Below the pieces are notes generated by a model. It had not been told where the DNA came from. It worked only from the letters and a program-made list of their open reading frames with translations, and did no database searches. A stretch of 8,706 nucleotides of DNA, taken from positions 1 to 8,706 of the forward strand of contig WFOX01000208.1 of NCBI GenBank assembly GCA_015487905.1. The letters are read 5' to 3'. Of this stretch, positions 1-5,915 are shown piece after piece. The DNA is from Mariprofundales bacterium (GTDB lineage Bacteria > Pseudomonadota > Zetaproteobacteria > Mariprofundales > S012-25). The translations under genes were made by a program, and so were the position numbers. Position 1 is the first letter of the stretch. Each line of letters opens with the position of its first letter.

Positions 1-2
1 AA

Positions 3-191
3 GAAGCCGAGCGCTGGGCCAAGTGCGCGCGCCGCCTTGGCAGCCCGCCCCAACAAGAGGCCTTTGCGCGGCTGCGCAAGGAATGGATCGCGGCCTTTGA
101 ACAGCGCCGCCCGCGATTGGACAAGCTGCTCGCAGCGCTGCTGCAACGCTTCGGCAACTGGCTTGCGGAGGTGGTGCGATGCGCTGGCTGA
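3..191 (+). CDS. C-terminal fragment of gene upstream of cas2 (possibly cas1)
   Basis: An open frame enters from the left edge and ends at TGA 189-191, giving about 62 residues. It is helical and basic, rich in Trp, Leu, Ala and Arg (for example RLRKEWIAAFEQRRPRLDKL, then a FGNWLAEVV segment near the end). The other two + frames of this stretch give low-complexity Arg/Ala/Pro translations. The frame overlaps the cas2 start by 13 nt, as adaptation genes often do, so position suggests the C-terminus of a Cas1 or Cas1 fusion. No Cas1 catalytic motif lies in this part, and I do not recognise the tail as a standard Cas1 C-terminus. The reading frame is well supported; the product name is inference from position alone. 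Confidence 0.5.
   Translation, partial: EAERWAKCARRLGSPPQQEAFARLRKEWIAAFEQRRPRLDKLLAALLQRFGNWLAEVVRCAG
167..172 (+). promoter_or_regulatory. Shine-Dalgarno for cas2
   Basis: GGAGGT lies 6 nt before the ATG at 179, inside the 3' end of the preceding gene. This fixes the cas2 start and points to independent ribosome loading despite the overlap. Confidence 0.7.
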
Positions 192-496
192 TCTGCTACG
201 ACATCGCTGATGAACGCAGGCTTGCGCGCCTGCACCGCTACCTCTCTGCGCAGGCGCTCATGCTGCAATATTCGGTTGATCTCGGCGCATTTACGGATGC
301 GGAGCTGGCCGCGCTTCTGGACGGGCTGCGCGCGCGCATTGCACCCGATGCAGACGATGTGCGCCTGTATCCGCTCACGCCGCGCACCGAAGCGCAAACG
401 CTCGGCAAAGAGGCGGAACTGGCCGCCGCCCTACTCAACGGCGCCTGCACCGCTCATCTCCTTTCCCGCACGGATGCAACGCGCGAGATGCGCTAG
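179..496 (+). CDS. cas2: CRISPR-associated protein Cas2
   Basis: Cas2 forms the central dimer of the Cas1-Cas2 spacer-integration complex; family members also show metal-dependent nuclease activity in vitro. The N-terminus MRWLICYDIADERRLARLHR is a typical Cas2 beta1-alpha1, with the conserved Asp at residue 8. The LQYSV strand follows at 29-33, and an acidic helix with VRLYPL at 61-66 completes the ferredoxin-like fold. At 105 residues it is slightly long: about 35 residues with no obvious motif follow the last core strand. Position 34, after QYSV, is Asp, where Cas2 proteins usually carry Phe or another hydrophobic residue. It overlaps the upstream gene by 13 nt and has a good GGAGGT site. 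Its TAG stop overlaps the stop of convergent cstA. The family call is firm; the CRISPR subtype cannot be told from this window. Confidence 0.88.
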   Translation: MRWLICYDIADERRLARLHRYLSAQALMLQYSVDLGAFTDAELAALLDGLRARIAPDADDVRLYPLTPRTEAQTLGKEAELAAALLNGACTAHLLSRTDATREMR

Positions 497-2208
497 CCGC
501 TTTCTCCGGCCACGGCCGCTTGGGCTGCGCGCCCATCGCGCAAGCGGCGATAGACGAGCACGGCCTCCACGAGCACCCAAACGGCGAGCGCGAGGATCAC
601 GCCGCCGACGATCGCCACCGTCCATTGGCCTGCGAGCACGGCCTTGCCGACATTGCCGATCATGGCCGCGATCGTGGCCGAGACGACGACGAGCATCGGC
701 AAAAGCGTGTAAAGCACGGGCCGACGCTTGCGATAGAGGTAAATCGTCACCGTAAGCAGCGTAAGCCCCGCAAGAATCTGGTTCGTCGTGCCGAAAAGCG
801 TCCATAGGAACAAACCGGCGGGCTTACCGCTCACCTTGAAGAACGCGAAGAAACCGATCGCCGCCACGGCCAGCAGCGTCGCCACATAGCGGTTCGTGAG
901 CAGCCGTATGCCGAGCGTTTCACCGATCTCTTCAATGTTGAAACGCAAAAGCCGCGTGCCCGTATCCACGCTCGTCATCGCAAAGCCTACGACGACGACG
1001 CTGATGAACGCCGCCGCAAAATCGTGTGGCAACCCAAGCTGGGCCAAAAAGTTCGCATTGCCCTCAATGAACACGCCAAGCTTTTGGTGCAACCCGGCGG
1101 CATGGCTCCATGAGCTATAAAACGCCTCCCACTCGCCGCGCGAGGCGAAGGCGCCGGCGGTTGTGGCCAGCACCGCGATGAGCGCGAGCATGGACTCGCC
1201 GATCATGCCGCCATAGCCGACCAAAGGCGCATCGGTTTCACGATCCAGCTGGCGTGCGGTCGTGCCCGAGGCGACAAGCCCATGAAAGCCCGAGACAGCG
1301 CCGCAGGCGATCGTGATGAACAAAAACGGCCAGATCGGCGGCGCGCCCTCAGGATGCAGATTCACGGCCGGCGCCTTCCAATCGGGTGAAAGCAGGAAGA
1401 ACCCCGCAAACATCGCCAAAAGCGCAAGATACAAAAGCAGCGAGTTCAAAAAATCGCGCGGCTGCAAAAGCAGCCACACGGGCAAGATGCTCGCCAAAAA
1501 CGCATAGGCAAGCAGAATCCATGTCCAAGCGCCGGCCGAAAGCCCAACAACCGGATGCGAAAGCCCCCACCAGGTCGTAAGCAGCATGAGCACGAAGCCC
1601 GTAGCAATGAGCGGCCCCGTGCGCATGCGCCGCCGATAGACGAGAAAGCCGATCACCATCGCAATGGCCATGAGCGCCCAGGTTGGGAACACGGCCTCGG
1701 GATGGGCCGTGGCCGGGATGTGCGCGCGATCCGGGGCCGCAAACAGCCCGGCGACGACGAGCACGAACACGCCCATCGCCAGCGCCACCAAGAAAAAGAT
1801 CACGAGCAAAAAGAGGATGCGCGTGCGCGGATGGATCACATCGCGCACAATCGTGCCCACGCTTTTGCCTTGGTGGCGCACGGAAAGCACGAGCGCCGAA
1901 AAGTCATGCACGCAGCCCACGAGCAAAGCGCCGATCACGACCCACAAAAGCGCCGGCAGCCAACCCCAAATCACGGCGATCGCCGGCCCGAGCATCGGTG
2001 CAAGGCCCGCGATGGAGGCATAGTGATGCCCCAAAAGCACATAGCGGTTCGTGGGCACATAGTCCACATCGTCGCGCAAGGTGTGCGCAGGCGTGGGCGC
2101 GTTTGGATCCAACGCGAACACGCGCCGCCCCAGCAGCCCCTTCGCATAGAAGCGAAAGAACAGCACATAAAAGACAATGGCGATGAGCGCGATCGCAAAC
2201 GGCGACAT
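493..2208 (-). CDS. cstA: Carbon starvation protein CstA family transporter (short form)
   Basis: CstA-family proteins are inner-membrane carriers linked to peptide or pyruvate uptake under carbon limitation. This protein has about 13-16 hydrophobic segments. Near the N-terminus it carries the family hallmarks: ALDPNAPTPAHTLRDDVDYV, then NRYVLLGHHYASIAGLAP, then the GCVHDFSALVLSVRHQGKS loop. Further on are ACGAVSGFHGLVASGTT, GGMIGESMLALIA, the MTSVDTGTRLLRF segment and LFGTTNQILAGLTL. From ATG 2208 it is 571 residues, shorter than the roughly 700 of E. coli CstA and BtsT. A GTG two codons upstream (2214) is also possible, but AAGGGGG sits 7 nt before the ATG and only 1 nt before the GTG. No YbdD-like small partner gene follows, because cas2 converges directly. 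Family is certain; substrate is unknown. Confidence 0.93.
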   Translation of the reverse strand: MSPFAIALIAIVFYVLFFRFYAKGLLGRRVFALDPNAPTPAHTLRDDVDYVPTNRYVLLGHHYASIAGLAPMLGPAIAVIWGWLPALLWVVIGALLVGCVHDFSALVLSVRHQGKSVGTIVRDVIHPRTRILFLLVIFFLVALAMGVFVLVVAGLFAAPDRAHIPATAHPEAVFPTWALMAIAMVIGFLVYRRRMRTGPLIATGFVLMLLTTWWGLSHPVVGLSAGAWTWILLAYAFLASILPVWLLLQPRDFLNSLLLYLALLAMFAGFFLLSPDWKAPAVNLHPEGAPPIWPFLFITIACGAVSGFHGLVASGTTARQLDRETDAPLVGYGGMIGESMLALIAVLATTAGAFASRGEWEAFYSSWSHAAGLHQKLGVFIEGNANFLAQLGLPHDFAAAFISVVVVGFAMTSVDTGTRLLRFNIEEIGETLGIRLLTNRYVATLLAVAAIGFFAFFKVSGKPAGLFLWTLFGTTNQILAGLTLLTVTIYLYRKRRPVLYTLLPMLVVVSATIAAMIGNVGKAVLAGQWTVAIVGGVILALAVWVLVEAVLVYRRLRDGRAAQAAVAGESG

Positions 2209-2214
2209 GGCCAC

Positions 2215-2264
2215 ACCCCCTTCTTCGGCCGTGCAGCGCAGGCAATCTACGCTAAGCTTCGCGC
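2215..2264. promoter_or_regulatory. Divergent intergenic region between cstA and the lipoprotein gene
   Basis: This is the only real intergenic gap in the window (50 bp, or 56 bp with the ATG start of cstA) and must hold the start signals for both directions. On the - strand AAGGGGG (complement of 2216-2222) is the cstA ribosome site. On the + strand I see no convincing Shine-Dalgarno before ATG 2265 (local sequence GCTAAGCTTCGCGC). No clear operator palindrome is visible. Confidence 0.5.
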
Positions 2265-2272
2265 ATGGCCAA
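2244..2272 (-). promoter_or_regulatory. Candidate sigma70-type promoter for cstA
   Basis: Read on the - strand, TTGGCC (complement of 2267-2272) is followed after exactly 17 bp by TAGATT (complement of 2244-2249). Each hexamer matches the consensus at 4 of 6 positions. Transcription would start near 2237, leaving a leader of about 29 nt before ATG 2208. The -35 box overlaps the first codons of the divergent lipoprotein gene, so the two promoters would compete for space. This is a pattern match only. Confidence 0.35.
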
Positions 2273-3095
2273 ATCGTGGATGCTCGCGCTATGCGCGGTG
2301 CTTGCGCTCGGCGCTTGCGAACGCAAGGCCGCGCATGCGCCGTTTCCTTCGCCGGTGCTCGCGCGCGTGGGGGACTTTGCGCTCACCGAAGCGGACTTGG
2401 AAGAGGAGCTTGCGCGCCTTCCTCAAGCCATGCGCGCGCACGCGCGCGAAGAGGAGCTGCGTCGCAGGGTTGCGGATGCGCTCATCAAGCGCCTGGCGCT
2501 TGCAGCCGCGGCCAAGGCCGAGGGACTGGATCGCGATCCCAAGGTGCAGCGCGCGATCGCACGCGCCAAAGCGCGCATCTTGGCCAAGGCCCTGCGCGCG
2601 CGCGTGGCGGCGGAAGTGCCCACCCCCAGCGAAGAGGAGCTGCGCCGCCGCTACGAAGCCGAAAAGGCGCACTATCAAATCCCTGCGCGCGTGAAGCTTG
2701 CCGTGATGGTGGTGCCGGATGCGCGCACGGCGAGAAGGCTTGCGCGCAGGCTCAAGCGGCATCCGGAGCGCTTTGCCGCGTATGCGCGCCACTTGGCCGA
2801 CAAGGAATCCACGACCGAGCACGCCCCCCGCTGGTATGCGCTTGCTGAGCTTCCCGATCGCGTGCGCGAGGCCATCCAAGGGCTTCGTGAAGGCGAGGTC
2901 AGCGAACCTCTACGCAGCGAGCATGGTTGGGCGATCTATCAGGTCGTGGCGCGCGAAGAAGCGCATGTGCTGCCGTTCGCGGCCGTGCGTGAGGAAATCG
3001 CAGCCGAGATCGTGCACGAGCGCATCAAGCGGCGCTTGGACGAACTTGCGCGGCGTGTGCCCGTAAAGTGGCTCGTGCCGAAAAACGCGCCCTAG
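2265..3095 (+). CDS. Parvulin/EpsD-like peptidyl-prolyl isomerase family lipoprotein
   Basis: This is a probable envelope folding factor of the SurA/PrsA/EpsD type. Residues 1-17 form a lipoprotein signal with lipobox LGAC, making Cys18 the lipidated residue. Glu at +2 does not give the inner-membrane Asp signal, so outer-membrane sorting is likely. Residues 30-135 are a charged helical SurA_N-like region with many Arg, Glu and Ala. About 138-232 resembles a parvulin core, with ERFAAYARHLADKES, then GLREGEVSEPLRSEHGWAIY. A C-terminal helix of about 35 residues follows. The two His usually found in active parvulins, in the first strand and the last G-x-H-I strand, are absent (KLAVMVV and GWAIYQV). 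It may therefore act as a chaperone rather than an isomerase. The 276-residue length fits the EpsD-type group. It is the first gene of a + strand trio and overlaps the next by 28 nt. Confidence 0.72.
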   Translation: MAKSWMLALCAVLALGACERKAAHAPFPSPVLARVGDFALTEADLEEELARLPQAMRAHAREEELRRRVADALIKRLALAAAAKAEGLDRDPKVQRAIARAKARILAKALRARVAAEVPTPSEEELRRRYEAEKAHYQIPARVKLAVMVVPDARTARRLARRLKRHPERFAAYARHLADKESTTEHAPRWYALAELPDRVREAIQGLREGEVSEPLRSEHGWAIYQVVAREEAHVLPFAAVREEIAAEIVHERIKRRLDELARRVPVKWLVPKNAP

Positions 3096-4036
3096 CCCTG
3101 CGCGCGCGCTTTTGCGCGCGGCTTGCGGCGCTGTATCCCGAAAAGGCGGATGAAATCCTGCAAGCGCAGGCCATGCCGCGCGGAATCGCCTTGCTCGTGC
3201 TTCCCTGGCGGGCGGAACTTGCCGAAGCTCAAGCGCAGCTTCGCCAAGACGGCGTGCCAAACGAAGTGCTCGCCACGCAGCCGCCTATCCTATTCGTGCC
3301 TGCGCATGCGCGCGCATCCGCCGTGCGCCATCGGCTTTGCGAGGAAGGCATCTGCTATGCGATGGATGCGGCAAGTCTTGCTGTCGTGATGGCGCTTGCA
3401 CCGACACCCGCAGACCGGGTGCTGGATGCCTGCGCCGCCCCAGGCGGCAAAACGCTTGCGCTTGCAGCGATGATGCAAGGAAAAGGCGAGATCGTGGCCG
3501 TGGAGCGGGCAAAAGCGCGCTTTTTCAAGCTGCGCGCGGTGCTTGCGCGCACGCGCGCGCCCAATGTCAAGGCGCATATGGGCGATGTGCGAAGGCTTGT
3601 GCCGCGGCTTGGGGCGTTCTCCTGCGTGCTTGTGGATGCGCCCTGCTCTACGGAAGCGCGCATCAACCCCGAGGATGCGCAGGCGTTTCGGTATTGGAGC
3701 GAGCGCAAGATCGCCGAGTGCGCGCGTCGTCAAAAAAGCATTCTCGCAGCGGCGGTGAAGGCGCTTGCGGATGGCGGCCGGCTTGTGTATGCAACATGCA
3801 GCCACGCGCCTGAGGAAAACGAGGCCGTGCTTGCGTGGCTGCTTATGCGCGCCCCCGAGCTTTCCCTTGCGCCCGCGCCGAACCCGCTTGCGCTACCCAC
3901 TCAGCCCGGGCTTTGCGAAGCGCTTGGGCATCGGTATCCCGCACCCGTGCAGCAAGCAATGCGCATCCTGCCAAGCGCGCGCAACGGCGCCATGTTTCTC
4001 GCCCTGTTGCGAAAGTCGCGCGCTGCGTCTAGATAA
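3068..4036 (+). CDS. RsmB/RsmF (NSUN) family RNA cytosine-C5 methyltransferase
   Basis: This is a SAM-dependent m5C methyltransferase, probably acting on rRNA or tRNA. The Rossmann core begins near residue 95. DACAAPGGKT (120-129) is the SAM-binding loop, VAVE (143-146) binds the SAM ribose, DAPCS (190-194) is motif IV with Cys193 and YATCS (241-245) is motif VI with Cys244. Motif VI supplies the catalytic nucleophile in RsmB and RsmF, and Cys193 would release the product. PEENE (248-252) follows as in the family. At 322 residues it is a minimal form, with neither the NusB domain of RsmB nor the C-terminal PUA-like extension of RsmF, only an N-terminal domain of about 100 residues. The GTG start at 3068 lies 28 nt inside the preceding gene and has no clear Shine-Dalgarno. 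The next in-frame ATG (3173, residue 36) would remove part of that domain. The exact RNA target is unknown. Confidence 0.88.
   Translation: MARAEKRALALRARFCARLAALYPEKADEILQAQAMPRGIALLVLPWRAELAEAQAQLRQDGVPNEVLATQPPILFVPAHARASAVRHRLCEEGICYAMDAASLAVVMALAPTPADRVLDACAAPGGKTLALAAMMQGKGEIVAVERAKARFFKLRAVLARTRAPNVKAHMGDVRRLVPRLGAFSCVLVDAPCSTEARINPEDAQAFRYWSERKIAECARRQKSILAAAVKALADGGRLVYATCSHAPEENEAVLAWLLMRAPELSLAPAPNPLALPTQPGLCEALGHRYPAPVQQAMRILPSARNGAMFLALLRKSRAASR
3103..3120. repeat. GC hairpin just after the lipoprotein stop, in the methyltransferase 5' end
   Basis: A perfect 7-bp GC stem (CGCGCGC 3103-3109, GCGCGCG 3114-3120) closes a TTTT loop. It begins 7 nt after the lipoprotein stop and about 35 nt into the methyltransferase gene. 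No U-run follows, so it is not a standard terminator. It could stabilise or pause the mRNA and modulate translation of the downstream gene, or simply reflect local alternating GC. Confidence 0.5.
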
Positions 4037-4043
4037 GCGCGCG

Positions 4044-4775
4044 ATGGCGTGGCGACTGGATCTCGTCGCCGAGTTGGAGGCGCTGGGGCCTGCGCGCATG
4101 GAGGCGCTGATCGCTGCGGCGCGCCCGCGGCGCTATGCAGCCGGTGCGCAACTGCCAGGCCCGCGCGAGGGATTCCGCGGCATCCACCTCGTGCGCGAGG
4201 GCAAGGTGCGCATTGAGGCGGAAACGGAAGCGGGCCGCGTGGTGCTGGACGACTTCGGCCCCGGCGAAGCACTCGGCATCCGCGCGTGGATGTTTCCGGA
4301 CACCCCGCCCGCGCTCATTTGGACGGCGCTTGCCCCCACGCTCGTCTGGTCGTTGGATGCACACGCGCTGGAGCGCTTTTTGCACGGCGATGACGGCGAA
4401 ATCCGCGCCATGCTGGAACACGCCGCCCAAGTGCGCGACCGCCACATCCGCGCCGCCGTAAGCCCCGCGTTTCGCGCGCTGCCACCTGCCGCGCGCACAG
4501 CACTGTTGCAAACAAGCCGCACCCTGGCCATCGGCCCGGGCGATCGGCTGCCCAATGACACGGACATGCTCTACTTCGTGCTGGACGGCGCATTGCACAC
4601 AGAGGACGGGCACGCCTTCGGCGCGGGCATGTTCGTGCCTCCTTCTCAGGCCGGCGTCGTGCAGGCGAAGGACTGGACGGAGATGCTCGCCTTTCCCAAG
4701 GAAGCGCTCATGAAGGTCGCGCGCGAGCACCAAGCGCTTGCTGAAGCGCTTGCTCAGGCCGGCGTGCGCGTCTGA
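4044..4775 (+). CDS. Orphan protein with two tandem cyclic-nucleotide-binding-like domains
   Basis: From ATG 4044 the product has 243 residues and is soluble, with no signal or membrane segment. Residues about 10-112 form a CNB/Crp-type beta-roll: a GIHLVREGKVRIEAE stretch (46-60), FGPGEALGI (71-79), then WTALAPTLVWSLDAHALERFL. A helical linker (115-155) leads to a second, more divergent roll at about 157-222 (GPGDRLPNDTDMLYFVLDGA, later FGAGMFVPP). The GE of the phosphate cassette survives in domain 1. The Arg expected to hold the cyclic phosphate is not evident (TPPALIWTAL), and domain 2 has no recognisable cassette. No helix-turn-helix or effector domain follows, so it is not a Crp/Fnr transcription factor. 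It starts 7 nt after the methyltransferase stop and has no obvious Shine-Dalgarno, so coupled translation is likely. Its last 22 nt overlap convergent carA. Function is unknown. Confidence 0.75.
   Translation: MAWRLDLVAELEALGPARMEALIAAARPRRYAAGAQLPGPREGFRGIHLVREGKVRIEAETEAGRVVLDDFGPGEALGIRAWMFPDTPPALIWTALAPTLVWSLDAHALERFLHGDDGEIRAMLEHAAQVRDRHIRAAVSPAFRALPPAARTALLQTSRTLAIGPGDRLPNDTDMLYFVLDGALHTEDGHAFGAGMFVPPSQAGVVQAKDWTEMLAFPKEALMKVAREHQALAEALAQAGVRV
4731..4752. terminator. 9-bp hairpin adjoining the carA stop; possible bidirectional 3'-end element
   Basis: CAAGCGCTT (4731-4739) and AAGCGCTTG (4744-4752) form a perfect 9-bp stem around a GCTG tetraloop. Each arm contains the self-complementary octamer AAGCGCTT. 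The structure lies one base beyond the carA stop codon (complement of 4754-4756) on the - strand, and inside the last codons of the CNB gene on the + strand. No U-tract follows on either side, so a classical intrinsic terminator is not supported. It may protect or pause both 3' ends. It could also be a by-product of the Ala-Leu-Ala-Glu-Ala-Leu coding repeat. Confidence 0.35.
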
Positions 4776-5884
4776 ACGACGAGATCGGCGAAGCGCCGGA
4801 ACAGATCCTCGGCATCATGCGGCCCGGGGCTGGCCTCGGGGTGATACTGCACTGAAAACACGGGGCGGTCGCGCAAGGCAAGCCCCTCCACGGAGCCGTC
4901 AAAGAGCGAAATCTCGGTGATCTCGGCATGCGCGGCGAGCGAGTCCGCATCCACGGCGAAGCCGTGGTTTTGGCTCGTGATCTTCACGCGGCCTGTCGCA
5001 AGCTCCTTTACGGGATGGTTGCCGCCGCGATGGCCGAACTTGAGCTTGTAGGTGCGCGCGCCCAAGGCCTGGGCGAGGATTTGATGCCCCATGCAAATGC
5101 CGAAGACAGGGATGCCGGTGTCAAGAATCCGACGCACGGCTTGAACGGCATAGCGCACCGGCGCGGGATCGCCCGGGCCGTTGGAGAGAAACACGCCGTC
5201 CGGCGCAAGCGCAAGCACCTCATCTGCGCTTGTGGTTGCGGGCACGACGACGACCTCAAGCCCCTGGGCGGCCAAAAGCCGCAGGATGTTGCGCTTGCAG
5301 CCGAAGTCATAGGCCACCACGCGCGCGCGCGGCACGGGCGGCTTGGCGAAGGCCCCGCGCGCAAGATCAAACGGCCCCTCGCGCCAGGTTTCCGGCGCCT
5401 TGCGCGTGACCGTGCGCACGAGATCGCGGCCGGCAAGCCCCGCAAAGCCGCGCGCCAGCGCAAGCGCCCGCTCGGGCGTGGCATCCTCGCCTGCGACGAT
5501 GCCGGCCCCCATCGCGCCCTGTTCGCGCAAGCGGCGCACGAGCGCGCGCGTATCCACCTCGGCGATGCCCACCACACCGCGGGCGGCCAGCCACCTTGCG
5601 AGTTCGTCCTCGCTGCGCCAGTTGGAGGCCGGGCGCGGCGCGCGCACAACGAGACCCTTGGCATACACGGCGTCCGATTCCTCGTCGGCGGCATTCACAC
5701 CGACATTGCCGATGTGCGGATAGGTGAAGACGATGATCTGCTCGGCATAGGACGGATCGGTGAGAATTTCCTGATAGCCCGTCATGGAGGTGTTGAAGCA
5801 AAGCTCGCCGGCCGCCTCACCTGTGGCGCCGAAGGGCACGCCCTCCCATACGGATCCATCGGCAAGCGCAAGATATGCGTGCAA
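4754..5884 (-). CDS. carA: Carbamoyl-phosphate synthase small (glutaminase) subunit CarA
   Basis: CarA hydrolyses glutamine and channels ammonia to CarB for carbamoyl phosphate, feeding arginine and pyrimidine synthesis. From the TTG start the protein has 376 residues, close to the 382 of E. coli. The N-terminal CarA-specific domain (2-150) includes GELCFNTSMTGYQEILTDPS and the YPHIGNVGVN segment. The class I glutamine amidotransferase domain (about 187-370) carries FLSNGPGDP (232-240), the nucleophile Cys264 in FGICMGHQ, FGHRGGNHPV (283-292), SQNHGFAV (304-311) and QYHPE (346-350), giving His348 and Glu350 of the triad. The TTG at 5884 is chosen because GGAGG lies 8 nt upstream and the family N-terminus begins exactly there. 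The frame stays open further upstream but would overlap the kinase gene. It follows the kinase gene by 31 bp. No carB follows; a convergent gene overlaps its end by 22 nt. Confidence 0.96.
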   Translation of the reverse strand: MHAYLALADGSVWEGVPFGATGEAAGELCFNTSMTGYQEILTDPSYAEQIIVFTYPHIGNVGVNAADEESDAVYAKGLVVRAPRPASNWRSEDELARWLAARGVVGIAEVDTRALVRRLREQGAMGAGIVAGEDATPERALALARGFAGLAGRDLVRTVTRKAPETWREGPFDLARGAFAKPPVPRARVVAYDFGCKRNILRLLAAQGLEVVVVPATTSADEVLALAPDGVFLSNGPGDPAPVRYAVQAVRRILDTGIPVFGICMGHQILAQALGARTYKLKFGHRGGNHPVKELATGRVKITSQNHGFAVDADSLAAHAEITEISLFDGSVEGLALRDRPVFSVQYHPEASPGPHDAEDLFRRFADLVVQTRTPA

Positions 5885-5892
5885 GGTCGCTT

Positions 5893-5897
5893 CCTCC
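5893..5897 (-). promoter_or_regulatory. Shine-Dalgarno fixing the TTG start of carA
   Basis: On the - strand the sequence GAGGAGGAAGCGACC precedes TTG 5884. Its GGAGG core ends 8 nt before the TTG. It is the strongest ribosome site in the window, and it lies within the 31-nt gap after the kinase stop. Confidence 0.8.
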
Positions 5898-5915
5898 TCG
5901 GGGGATGGCGGAAAG

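Noticed and set aside
515..548. A possible terminator after cas2: arms GCCGCTT (515-521) and AAGCGGC (542-548) around an inner GGGC/GCCC stem.
   Set aside because: The loop is large, no U-run follows, and it lies within the 3' coding end of cstA in very GC-rich sequence where chance pairing is common.
1..600. A search by eye for a CRISPR array or leader near cas2.
   Set aside because: No regularly spaced repeats occur; the sequence after cas2 is coding for cstA. Any array would lie outside the left edge.
1555..2694. A + strand open frame spanning the 5' half of cstA and the start of the lipoprotein gene.
   Set aside because: It crosses the divergent promoter gap and two well-supported genes, and its composition is Arg/His-rich without motifs, so it is a shadow frame.
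3765..4043. An upstream extension of the CNB gene inside the methyltransferase.
   Set aside because: The extension is Arg/Cys/Pro-rich and lies in a different frame over the methyltransferase 3' end. The first ATG after that gene's stop (4044) gives a clean domain boundary.
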